Shown here: piece by piece, positions 48,195 to 58,860 of the stretch
How positions within the stretch are numbered: position 1 is the first letter of the stretch
How the letters are laid out: every line of letters begins with the position of its first letter
Translations under genes and position numbers: made by a program
Notes under the pieces: model-generated
Seen by the model: the letters and a program-made list of their open reading frames with translations, nothing else
Database searches by the model: none
What the model was told of the DNA's origin: nothing
Source of the DNA: Adenanthera pavonina
Lineage: Eukaryota; Streptophyta; Magnoliopsida; Fabales; Fabaceae
NCBI GenBank assembly: GCA_026686845.1
Contig: JAIVEN010000022.1
Location: 26,882,001-26,946,000 of the forward strand
Reading direction: 5' to 3'
DNA: 64,000 nucleotides

Positions 48195-50104
48195 TAGTTG
48201 GGTAGATTTAGATTAGATGAAGGATGGAGATTTAGCTAAACAGATAACTAGATGAATTTTGGCGGATCCAAATCTCTTTCACTACTCTTCTTCTTTTTTT
48301 TTTTAATGTTTTAATACATCTGGAAAGAATTTAGATTTTTTATGCGATTATTTCCAATGGAATAATCAATAATATATTTTTTATATTATAATAATGCAAT
48401 TTATTTTTTAAACTCTTATAATACAAGAAAAATTGTAAAATTTATATAATTAAAAAGACATAAACAGTTACCCTGGAAGCCTGAGATGATAAAAATGAGG
48501 TAGGTGATGTTAGAAGTCATACAGATTATACCATTAGAGAAGATTCAAATGGTTCAGAATTTGATGGGGAAAATTAAAATAAAAAAATATATTTGGCAAA
48601 AAAAATCCTAAAAGACAAAAATACTTAACAAATACATACATATTACATAATATTTTTTGACCAATGGGACTTATGAAACTAGACAAAATCATTTAGTGTA
48701 GGTGACAATTTAAATACATATACATATTACATAATATGGACTATGAAGTTTGAATTTTTTTTTACAATAAATAGATTATGACATAAAGTTTTACAGAAAA
48801 AAATGGAAAGAAAAAATGAATCCTGCGCTGCGCACATTCTCATCTCTTTAGTCACAGTTTTCTTTATTGTATGTATTGCTCCTGCAAAGGATATAAAATT
48901 TATTAAATCCTGATTTTAAAATTTAATTCATTATGAAAAGGAAAATGAACTTGGATGATATTGCTGACTTGTTGGGCCTAGAATATTTGACTTGTACTCT
49001 TATTTGATTTAATTTTTCAATTGATAAAGCTTCTAATATGATCAACTACAAAGTCTTTCTGTATATTAAGAAAGGTCTTCGGCCTATATATATATATCTC
49101 TCAAGAAATGTCGTGGTCTATATAATTCCTAATGAAGAAACGCCATAACCAATTCATGATTGATCTTAACCTTGATGTGGACACTTCACCTTTTGTTTGT
49201 TTAGAGAATATGTTAAAAATGCTTTTTTTTTAATTGAGGATGCGTAATTGCATGTTCTTTAAATACTGCATAAACTGCTTTCAATATTAGTCTTCTTCTT
49301 TTTAAAGCAAGTGAAATGCAATATGAATGGATAAAATGTGATAACTCAATAGATCGGAATTACCCTAATATATTTATTATCAAATTCTTCAATTAAAATA
49401 TGATGAATATATATTTTTTAAATGAAACATGACAAGTGTAGAATTCAAATGAAGAGTTATATATTTGTTTGTAAAAATAATATATTCGTCATGTTCTGAT
49501 TTAAAAATATGATATTTATTATGTTAAATTTAGAATTTTGATGATAGAAATATACAAATAAATTATATATAAAATTTTCATTTTATTATTACTCATTTAA
49601 GAAATTATTAACATGGATGTGCATTTATAATTGTGAATGGGGGATCACACTTATACAATTTTATTCTCATCAAAATCAATATAAAATATCTAAAATTAAG
49701 ATAAATTCATAAATTTATTTTGTAGTGATGTAGTCTGTAGTCTGTAGTCTGAACTGTACCACTACTTACATTGCATTTGGTCATTTTTAGATTCCATTTT
49801 CTTCATACATTGATACATATTTATTTAAAATTGAAAGTTGTATTATTATAGTGATATGGTGATGAGTTATTAATTTATTACTAAAAATTCAAAATTTTCT
49901 TTTTTAAAATTAAATTAAAATTTAAAAAATAAATGGAAAAATAGAATTTAAAATTATATTAAAATTACTTAAGAGCAAGGAAAATAAAAGTAGAAATAGA
50001 TTTCTCGTTTTGACACAACGCAAGAAATTTGGTCAAAAATAGACACAACGCAAGAAAGGCAAAAAAAGAGGGTCGCGCCTCCATTTTCTAAAGGTTACAA
50101 TGTT

Positions 50105-50138
50105 ACACACACACACACACACACACATACACACACAT
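50105..50138. repeat. (CA)n microsatellite
   Basis: A run of CA dinucleotides with one T interruption lies about 1.1 kb upstream of the GH43 start codon. Confidence 0.95.
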
Positions 50139-50567
50139 ATTATCTAGGTACGTGTGCTTGTATCATATAGGATACATAGTGATTTTTAAAGAGATATTTT
50201 TATATATATTATTATTTATACGTATAATTAATAAATTAAATTATAATAATAAATGATCCGACTGAGTTTTTGGTTTCTTTTGGCCAACTGTCGACGATGA
50301 GTTGGTGCTAACTGTCTTAGTGTGATTGGAGGCTAATAGTATCAGCTTATCAGTGACAAACGAGCTCAGTGAAGAAAGAGAACAACGAAAGAAAAGAAGA
50401 CTAGAGAGGGAAAGGGAAAGAAAGCTCATTATAGGGAGGCTTCTAGCCCTGTCTATCCTTCTCTTTTGAGACACTCGGCACCGAAAAGTACCGTCTGATG
50501 AATGCAATTGTTGATTCGGTCGCAAGTCAACGTCATCAACCTCAGATCGAAATTTCACCCAAACTTA

Positions 50568-51243
50568 ACTGCCCCAGTAACCCAACATCATCTTAATTTC
50601 ATTTTCATTTCCATTTTGCCCCAGCTTCCTTCTCTGTTTCTCTTCGTCTCCGACCTAGTATTTGTACAAGCTGCAACAAAGACTCATGTATGGGACTGTT
50701 GCTCAGTTCATAGTTCGAGTGGCATCACGTAAGTCGTCTTCTCTGGTCGCAATTTGATTCTCTATCATTTTTTTTAATTTTTCTTTAAATAATCTGAGCT
50801 TGCAGAGGATTTTCCATTTTCTCCACCTTGAAGCGATGCTAATTTTGGGTATAAGCTATGTTGTGTGACTATCTAGTGGATCTGACGAATGGGTTTTTAC
50901 TTTGATTCCTGTTTAATGAGAAAATTGTCTTGTATTATATCTATTAATGTGACAAATCACTGCCCATCATGATGAATACATGGCGGTCAATATTGGGAGT
51001 AGAATATAGTGAGGAAAGAGAAGAATCCAATTAGCCAACTGTTTATCGTTATCCTTTAGAGTAATTCATAGTCATCTTTCCTGAGTTGGTTTTTATCACA
51101 ATTAAATAGATATTATCTTCTGTACTAGGTAGATTAGATATTTGTAAGTTGTATTTAGTGGGGTTATGAGGTCTCCATAGGTTGCATTTTGTTAATTGCA
51201 GCATTACTTTGAACTTGAAGATAAAAGGGAAGAGAAAAAGAGG
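50568..51243 (+). other. GH43 gene 5' leader with an intron
   Basis: A consensus donor (CAC|GTAAGT, intron from 50729) and an acceptor (ATTGCAG, ending at 51201) enclose a 473-base intron ahead of the ATG at 51244. The first, non-coding exon ends at 50728; its start near 50568 is a guess. Confidence 0.55.
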
Positions 51244-54200
51244 ATGAGGAACAAATGCAGGAAACCAACAAATTTCCGTTGCAATGCAGGGAGCAGATTT
51301 TCTGCATCTGCTGTGGTATGGAGCTTGGTAGGATGCATTATTTTGATTCATTTCTATTCCAATATTCATCAAAGAGATGGGGAAGGTGGAGAGGTCCCTT
51401 TGCGAGTAAGCCGCCATCCACAACTCCGTGAACTTCAAGAAGTGGAAGAGGAGGAGAACATCCGGATTCCCCCACCAAGGGGAAAGAGGTCCCCTAGGGC
51501 AGTGAAACGTAGAACTAAGCGCACAAGCACTGTGATTGATGAATTCCTTGATGAAAATTCACAGCTGAGACACATATTTTTTCCTGGTAAGAAAAGAGCT
51601 ATAGATGCGATAAATGCAGGGAATGAAAGTTATTATTACTACCCTGGGAGAATTTGGTTGGATACGGATGGAAATCCTATTCAAGCCCATGGAGGTGGAA
51701 TTCTGTATGATAAAAAATCAAGGACATACTATTGGTATGGTGAATATAAAGATGGACCCACTTATCATGCTCACAAGAAAGGAGCTGCCCGTGTAAGTCA
51801 TCTTACTTGAAAAAAATACTTGTTTTTAAGTGTGATGTAATTTTTGCCCTTCTAGCAACAGGAATTTGTGCATCTTATTACGCAAATAAAAATGATGCTT
51901 AGTCATTCAGGCCCCATTTGGTATGATTGAAATAAGAAAGAAATGGAGATAAATAACTTAAAAAAAATAAATGCCCTTCACGTTTTTTCTATTTACTCAC
52001 ACTAAAAAGCTAGCATGAGGTGGTACTAGGAGGGAGCTGGGCAGTCTTGGAATTTCAGGACGGTTTCCACAGTGTACAGCAAGATTCCCTCAATTTATAT
52101 AGGGAAAGATTTATGAGGGCTGGTTTCCCTAGGGAATGGGTCATAGAATGCAATTCCCATGTACCAAATCCCACTTTGCATTTGGCTAAACAAAAAAAAG
52201 CCCACTTTGCAGGATTCCATTGATATTTCCCTTTCCATTACTGTGAACGAAACACAACCTCAATAAGTTCATGATGATTGTTCATGCTTAGCCACCAAAA
52301 AAAGTGCATGATTGTGAAGAAGTTAGTTCATTTTATGTTTAGTGCTATGCTTAGATGGTTGCATCTTTTGGATATCAAATTTATAACAAGATAATTAATA
52401 AGAGGAAGGTTTTATCATAAGAAAGAACTCACTGGATTGGAGATGCTTATATGGCTTTTCATATCTGCCCTGATCCTTCTTTGCCACGTAGCTGCTTAGT
52501 TTGACCTGTATTTAATTCATGTTAGATTTTAGTTTAAGGGGCCTTATATGTCTTTAGTAAATTACATATATTGAATTCTGAACACTCTCAATGTCATTAT
52601 TTTATATGAAGTCTTTTGGCAGAGGGATGGCCTTTGTCTTGATAGAATAAATCCTGTATCTTAAAGTAATAAGAAGAATGGAAGGCATATAAGCTTGTGA
52701 TAATCCTAACCAAATAGTTAAAACTATTTTGGTAAAATAGGCAAACCCCAGCTTAATCGTTGAAAGATCCTGGATCCATTAAAAAAGTTAGGACTTGATG
52801 CCTTTGAGACTTAAAGAACACAAGTCTAGAATGATAGAATTGGCCCCGAATAACAACTGGACTAAAAAAAGGGCTTTAGGGGGAGTGTTAGAAGATAAGT
52901 CTTGAAAAAAGAAGTCACAAATCTAAAAGTAATAAGAAAAAATTAACGAGTTCACTTATTAAAAAAAATGAAAAGGTTCACAAGATGCTAACATTGGCAC
53001 AGAAGTTACATATTCTCGTTAGTCTTTTAAAAGGGGTATTTGATGATCTTTTAATGTGATAAATGGAGGTTTTACCAAATGTTGAAGTCTTTCCAATGTG
53101 GAGGAAATGCAAATATATCATATTGAGAGCTTTTATAGGAAAATAGCATCATAATGAAAGATATAAGAATAACAGCTTCATCAATTTATGGAAATGTATG
53201 ATGGCAACTTGAGTTACAAAGGGATTACAAATTATTAACCTGAATGCCATAGTAAACATTAGATGTGGCATAAAATTAGCATGTGGAGGTTGATAGGTGA
53301 CATGACAACGCTGAATGAACATGTAAGTGATTTTTTCACCTTTTTTTTTACCCCTTTTCACCAGATAATTGAGCTTGAAACTGAACTTGCAAAGATGTAA
53401 CACTAGTGAGTTTTTATATGGAATGATTCCATGCCCAAGTAGACATCAATAAGATTTCTTTCTTTCTTTCTTTCTTTCTTTTTTTGTTCCTTTAATCTGT
53501 GCTTTTCCTTTACTGTCTCTATTTTATTATCATGGAATGAATTTTTTTTTTAACCTTATATCAATCTGCTCTTTCTCTGTATGAGATTCTCAAAACTTTT
53601 AGCTATAGTGCTGATGTCATTAGTTAGGTTATAAGCTATACCATGCTGTTATAAGTTATGACCAACTCTTTCAGTAGCAACCAATGGATTACCCTCCCTA
53701 GAAGAAAACCATGTATACATATTCAGCTGCTCAACCTTGTGCCAAGATTCTAATTAGCCTATATCTCTGTCTCGTTCAGGTGGACGTTATAGGAGTTGGC
53801 TGCTATTCTTCCAAGGATTTGTGGACTTGGAAAAATGAGGGAATTGTATTGGCAGCAGTAGAAACAAATGAAACTCTTGATCTACATAAGTCCAATGTGC
53901 TTGAGAGGCCAAAAGTGATTTATAACGACAAGACTAGGAAATATGTGATGTGGATGCACATAGATGATGCCAATTATACGAAAGCTACAGTTGGGGTAGC
54001 AATCAGTGATACTCCTGATGGTCCTTTTGATTATCTTGGTAGCCAAAGGCCACATGGATATGAAAGCAGGGATATGACTGTTTTCAAGGATGATGATGGT
54101 GTGGCATATCTAATATACTCTTCTGAGGACAATAGTGAACTGCACATTGGTCCTCTAACTGAAGATTATCTTAATGTGACTTCTGTTATGAGAAGGATTC

Positions 54201-54631
54201 TTGTGGGACAGCACAGAGAAGCACCTGCTCTATTCAAGCACCAGGGCACATATTACATGATCACATCAGGCTGCACAGGGTGGGCCCCAAATGAGGCACT
54301 GGCTCACGCTGCTGAGTCAATATTGGGGCCTTGGGAAACAATGGGAAATCCATGCGTTGGAGGAAATAAAGTATTTCGACTGGCAACATTTTTTGCTCAG
54401 AGCACTTTTGTACTTCCTATACCTGGATACCCTGGTTCATTTATTTTCATGACAGATCGGTGGAATCCTGCTGATCTAAGGGACTCAAGATATGTATGGT
54501 TGCCTTTGATAGTGGCAGGACCTGCTGATCAGCCTCTGGAGCACAATTTTGAGTTCCCATTGTGGTCAAGAGTTTCTATCTTTTGGCACAGAAAATGGAG
54601 ACTGCCTCTAGGATGGAGGGGATTCATGTGA
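51244..54631 (+). CDS. GH43B: GH43 exo-beta-1,3-galactosidase, Golgi type (GH43B-like)
   Basis: Two coding exons, 51244-51792 and 53780-54631, give 466 residues. The ATG at 51244 (MRNKCRKPTN) is the first in frame. Basic residues followed by a hydrophobic span (about 22-40, AVVWSLVGCIILIHFY) make a type II signal anchor. A Lys/Arg-rich stem precedes the catalytic beta-propeller: AHGGGILYD, YYWYGEYKDGP, LERPKVIYND, SRDMTVFKDDDGVAYLIYSS, and HREAPALFKHQGTYYMITSGCTGW, with the likely general acid Glu in REAP. The Arabidopsis pair GH43A (At3g49880) and GH43B (At5g67540) are Golgi exo-beta-1,3-galactosidases acting on arabinogalactan proteins and affecting root cell expansion. Position favours GH43B. 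The single large intron (about 2 kb) holds a possible MITE and a micro-insertion. Confidence 0.92.
51907..52262. mobile_element. Possible PIF/Harbinger-like MITE in the GH43 intron
   Basis: GGCCCCATTTGGTATG at the left and, reverse-complemented, GGTTGTGTTTCGTTC at the right are flanked by TCA at 51907-51909 and 52260-52262. The ends are typical in style, but TCA is not the usual target, so confidence is low. Confidence 0.3.
52170..52211 (+). repeat. Tail-only micro-insertion in the GH43 intron
   Basis: CCCACTTTGCA at 52170-52180 is repeated exactly at 52201-52211 around TTTGGCTAAACAAAAAAAAG (20 bases). The TTTGGC stub with an A-rich tail matches the pattern of the other sites. Confidence 0.5.
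53456..53480. repeat. (TTTC)n microsatellite in the GH43 intron
   Basis: Six or so TTTC units in a row lie about 300 bases before the exon 2 acceptor. Confidence 0.9.
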
Positions 54632-55874
54632 TGTGGGTTCTCTTTGTACATTTGATCACATATGAAGCCTCTCGGTCTATAGCTCACTGAGTAGCATTGT
54701 TAAACCCCGGCTTAAAATTTAAAGTTCACCCACACCATGAGGATGTGGATACAGGAAGTCTCAAGAGCCTGCAGTGGAGTGGTCACATTCCCTAGTTTAC
54801 CTGAAGTTCAGAATAGTTTGAAGGAGCGTGTATATATCGACGAAGATTATCCACTGACTTGGGTTCTGATAATCAAGCAGTGATTGTCTTATCTCTCGAG
54901 TCATGACTTACACGTGGTAAAATGATTCTTTCTTGTGTGTAACATTTGCTGACCTTGTCTGTCCCATTTTGGAAATTGCTCCCCATACATGGATATAATA
55001 TACTGATTTCATGAGAATACCTCCTGGGATCTAGTTTAGTCCTAAAGAAAAATCCTGCTCAACAATTCGGAAGTTATTTGCTTAAAGGCTTATTCAGGTC
55101 CTGATAGAAACAAAGCATAAGGTTGTCTACCATATCTTATTACTGAAATTTCAGAATTTGAGAATTCTGTCATAGCCCCAGTGTCCATACTGCCATATCC
55201 ATTAGGGCCCAAGTTGGCAGCCCAAAGTTTTCTTGCAGTTGTTGAGCCTCAAAAGGATAGATTTTCTGAGTACTGTGCTGTGTGTACCATCTGAGTGAGA
55301 ATTCTGTCACAGCCCCAGTGTCCATACTGCCATAACCGTTAGGGCCCAAGTTAGCAGCCCAACACTAAAAACAGTTATTCAGCCTGAAACAGAGAGAGTT
55401 TCTGAGTACTGTGTAGTGCGTGCCATCTGAGTGGGCCCCAAACTCCAGCTCTCCAAGTGAGAGTTAGGAGAACAGATGTAACGCGTTAACCGTATTGCAA
55501 GATTGATCCCAGTGGGTAAAAAAAGAAATCCTTAATGTTCCTATCGAATTCGTAGTTACTGGATTCTTCCATTATTGCATTAATTAATGAAAACATGAGT
55601 CGTGTAGTGTAATTATAGAAACAATGGGCTACGGAAACAGGAAATAGTTAGAGAGAGAGAGACAAAGATCCCGAAGTACTGTGTGTTGGCAATTACGCTT
55701 GAATAAACTTTATTGCTTGAAGTCGGCCCCATAAAAACATAAAGCTATCAGCTGGTCGTTGTCTATGTCATAGAAAAGGATATCAAAGGCTTTAAACTCG
55801 TAGAAGAAAGTTGGGTCCAGTACCAAATTCCCTTTAAAAATTTAAAAACTACAAAAAGTATTAAAAAAGAAAAC

Positions 55875-55906
<32 letters not shown>

Positions 55907-56371
55907 GAGGAGAGTGGGTGTATTAACGTGGAGAGGGCAAGCCTCATCAGAAGTCCAAGACATGAAACCCTAAAAAGATGAACCCACTATTCATAATGTT
56001 TCCTTTTCATTGTCTATGACACTTTCAACATATTAGCTTTCATGGGCAAAAGGTACCTCTTATGACCCCTTATCTTACCTCCATGAAAGAGCTCAGGGCT
56101 CGTGGGGGCCATACAAAGAAGCTAAAGCTAAAATCTGTGATATATATAGATATAAAGATGATAGACTTTAGAGAGAGAAGGGAAAAAGGAAAGACATGCA
56201 AAGACTATTTCAAAGACAGCGTGCTGTGCTGGCCACTAAAACCCTTCTTCCATTAAAGAGACTGCTTCTTTTTATGAGATTCCCCCGCATATTAAACCCA
56301 ACATAGTGGCCGTCCTAAGATTCTATACATCACTTTGTGAAAACTTGAGCACGTCCTCTTTTGCAAGTTTA
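54632..56371. other. GH43 3' region and intergenic DNA
   Basis: The first several hundred bases are probably 3' untranslated sequence. A 137-bp tandem duplication lies at 55160-55436 and an (AT)n run at 55875-55900. No gene is supported to the right. Confidence 0.5.
55160..55436. repeat. Two-copy tandem duplication, 137-bp unit
   Basis: GAGAATTCTGTCATAGCCCC at 55160 and GAGAATTCTGTCACAGCCCC at 55297 begin two units that share AGTGTCCATACTGCCATA, TTAGGGCCCAAGTT and TCTGAGTACTGTG. The copies differ by scattered substitutions and a small indel near the middle. Confidence 0.9.
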
Positions 56372-56641
56372 TACTCCCTCCTGTCCTATATATAGGATCT
56401 TTTATCTTGGTCATAAATATAAGATCCTTTACAATATACGAGGTGATATTTATTATGCATTTCCAAAAAAAATACCCCTATTTAATGTATTCAAAGAGAA
56501 AAAGAGAGATATTAAATAAGGGTAGTTTTAGAAAAAGATTGAAATTTTCGGAGAAATCGAGATAGTTAATTAGTTTTAACTCCCTTTCTTAATTCGCGTG
56601 ATTCGGTTAAAATGGTCTTATATATAGGACCAGAGGGAGTA
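56372..56641. mobile_element. Stowaway-type MITE, copy 1
   Basis: The 266-base element (56374-56639) starts CTCCCTCCTGTCCTATATAT, and its other end reverse-complements to CTCCCTCTGGTCCTATATAT. It is flanked by TA on both sides. CTCCCTC ends and a TA target are diagnostic of Stowaway (Tc1/mariner) MITEs. Confidence 0.92.
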
Positions 56642-56644
56642 TAA

Positions 56645-56912
56645 TACTACCTCTGGTCCTATATATAAGAGCTTTTGCACTGATCCTAAATATAAGACCC
56701 TTTACAATATACAAGGTAGTATTTATTATACATTTCCAGAAAAATACTCCTATTTAATGTATCAAAGAGAAAGAGAGAGAGATTAAATAAGGGTAGTTTT
56801 GGAAAAATGTTAAAATTTTTGGAGAAATCGAGGTAGTTAATTAGTTTTAATTCCAATTCTTAATCCGGGTGATTCAGTTAAAAGAGTCTTATATTAAGGA
56901 CTAGAGGAAGTA
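56645..56912. mobile_element. Stowaway-type MITE, copy 2, same orientation as copy 1
   Basis: The 264-base element (56647-56910) is a diverged copy of the element seven bases to its left, with ends CTACCTCTGGTCCTATATAT and CTTCCTCTAGTCCTTAATAT (reverse complement) and TA on both sides. Internal words such as TTTAATGTAT, AAATAAGGGTAGTTTT and GGTAGTTAATTAGTTTTAA are shared with copy 1. Confidence 0.9.
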
Positions 56913-58860
56913 ATAATTAATTACGAGTATGGATCGGCAACTTTATTTACTTATTTATTATACACCATTATCCTTACAGCTGATATGACCTTTATACACC
57001 AAATACCAAATCCTGGTTCTTTTTGGTCCCTTTTGTGAAAAGAAAAGAGATTATTATACTAGTATGGTAAAGCCGAGTCTATTTTTTTGCTTTTCTTTTT
57101 AGGTAAGGTTAAGTCTATAACTACTACAAAACATCGTAAATATATATCTATGGGGATGATACAAGATTATCTTCTGCTTAATTATGTTTTTCCTTCCCTA
57201 TTAGTTGAGCTAACATACAATTATGAAGTTCGTCTCTCATCAAAATTGAACCCTAACCATATTCTTGAGATAATAATATATCAAAGCAGATCAACTGGCT
57301 ATACAAGAAAATGTTATGCTTTAACATAACGTTATAGTACCTGAAAAAAGTTGAACGCATTGGGAAAGACTCCTTGGTCATCAAGTTTTTTACCACTTCA
57401 TTATCACTTGACATTCGTATTCCTTTTCTTTCTTTATTTTTTTTTTATAACGGAAGAAATAAAAAAGAAAAGAAAACAAGAAAAACTATCCATGAGAGTC
57501 AATAAACTCTCCAATCATTGCCATAGGGTTGGGATAAAACCCAGGAGCCTCTGAGGCTTTGTTTGGAATGGAGAAAAAATAGGGGGAGAGGAATACTAGG
57601 AGGGAAAATAAGGAGGAACCTAGACAAGGAGATGTCTAGGTTCTTTCTTGTTTTCTCCTCAAATTTTCCTCTTCCACCTGTTTTCCTCTCATCAAAACAG
57701 AGAGTGAGAGTGAGCAACAAGCCAAGCAATCAGCATTAGCATTATCAGACATTCGTATTCCTTTTCTAATCCTACGCCAATTAGCTTGCATATGGATTAA
57801 ATGGTTTGGTAAAATGACAACATGTGTTACGCAGATTGGGTTCAATTCAATTATTTTATACTACTCTTTTTAGATGATAAAAAGGTTATTATATGGGACT
57901 ACATTAATATTTTTTCTTACAAATTAGAAGAGAATTGTATAATTGGGAGATGAAATATAAAAATAAATTAGGATATGCAAATATACCTTTTCCATGCAAA
58001 TTACATTGTAAACTACGTGTGATTGAGTGTCTCCAATTAAATATTAAGAAGATTGCATCTTTAAAAAAAACAACATTAATGGGTTATTTAGTAAGAATAT
58101 AGATAAAATTATTAAAAAAAAATTTGTAGATGACAAACGATACTAATAATGACATAATAAGAATTGAGATTGTCTTTTATAAAGAAAAAAAATTTGAGAT
58201 TGTCTATTTTCCTTAAAAAAAAAGGCCAAACGTCCAATGCTATTTTTCTTTTTGAAAAATACTATTAAATATGTTATTAAAAGACTATTTTAATTTATTT
58301 TATGACATATCTATTTCATTTAAAACAAAATATATTATAAGATAAAAAATTCAACTATCTAAATTAAAATCTAAATAGCCTAAATATGCTAATTAAAAAA
58401 TAATAACATCAACACTACCATTCTCTTAGTTGGCCAAAAATAAAAACAGGCTACTATTTTCTCACAGTAAACAATTCCATCTACACCTCATATATTATGC
58501 AACTAAACATGCAATTAATTTAAGAGAATAGGTTCACTGTCCCTCTCAAAAATAAAAAACTTGGACAATTATGCCTCTGGTTACTTCGTACATACATATA
58601 ATTATACATATTAAAAGTCATAACCTATTTCTTCGTAATATGAAAAATTAATCACAAAATGTTATCAGGAATAATTGAAAATTCAGACTCCCCTCCCAAC
58701 CATCTCAACTTAATTATCTCCAATCCAATTGTCTTACCAAACTAATCAAATAAAAAAAAAAACACCCACTGCAAACTCCCACCATCACAGCCCAAGATGC
58801 ACGTGCCAAAAAAACCGAGAACACGTGCGCAGCACTCTCCTAGCATCCTCATCATCTACG
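56913..58860. other. Intergenic region downstream of the SHR-type gene
   Basis: AT-rich DNA with one micro-insertion near 58.16-58.21 kb. The SHR-type 3' untranslated region should lie just left of 58861. Frames on the plus strand at 57087-57554 have no domain. Confidence 0.5.
58164..58205 (+). repeat. Tail-only micro-insertion with 12-bp flanking repeats
   Basis: TTGAGATTGTCT at 58164-58175 is repeated exactly at 58194-58205 around an A-rich 18-base insert (TTTATAAAG then eight A and T). Confidence 0.45.

Larger units (their letters stand above)
46606..50567. other. Intergenic region and GH43 promoter
   Basis: Two TIR elements lie at about 47.1-47.9 kb and 48.0-48.2 kb. A (CA)n run is at 50105-50138. 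The last several hundred bases should contain the GH43 gene promoter. No supported gene is present. Confidence 0.5.

Noticed and set aside
53711..53779. Extension of the second GH43 exon upstream to an ATG at 53711
   Set aside because: A consensus acceptor ends at 53779 and joining to 51792 gives the family sequence RVDVIGVGCYSS in frame; the upstream part is intron.
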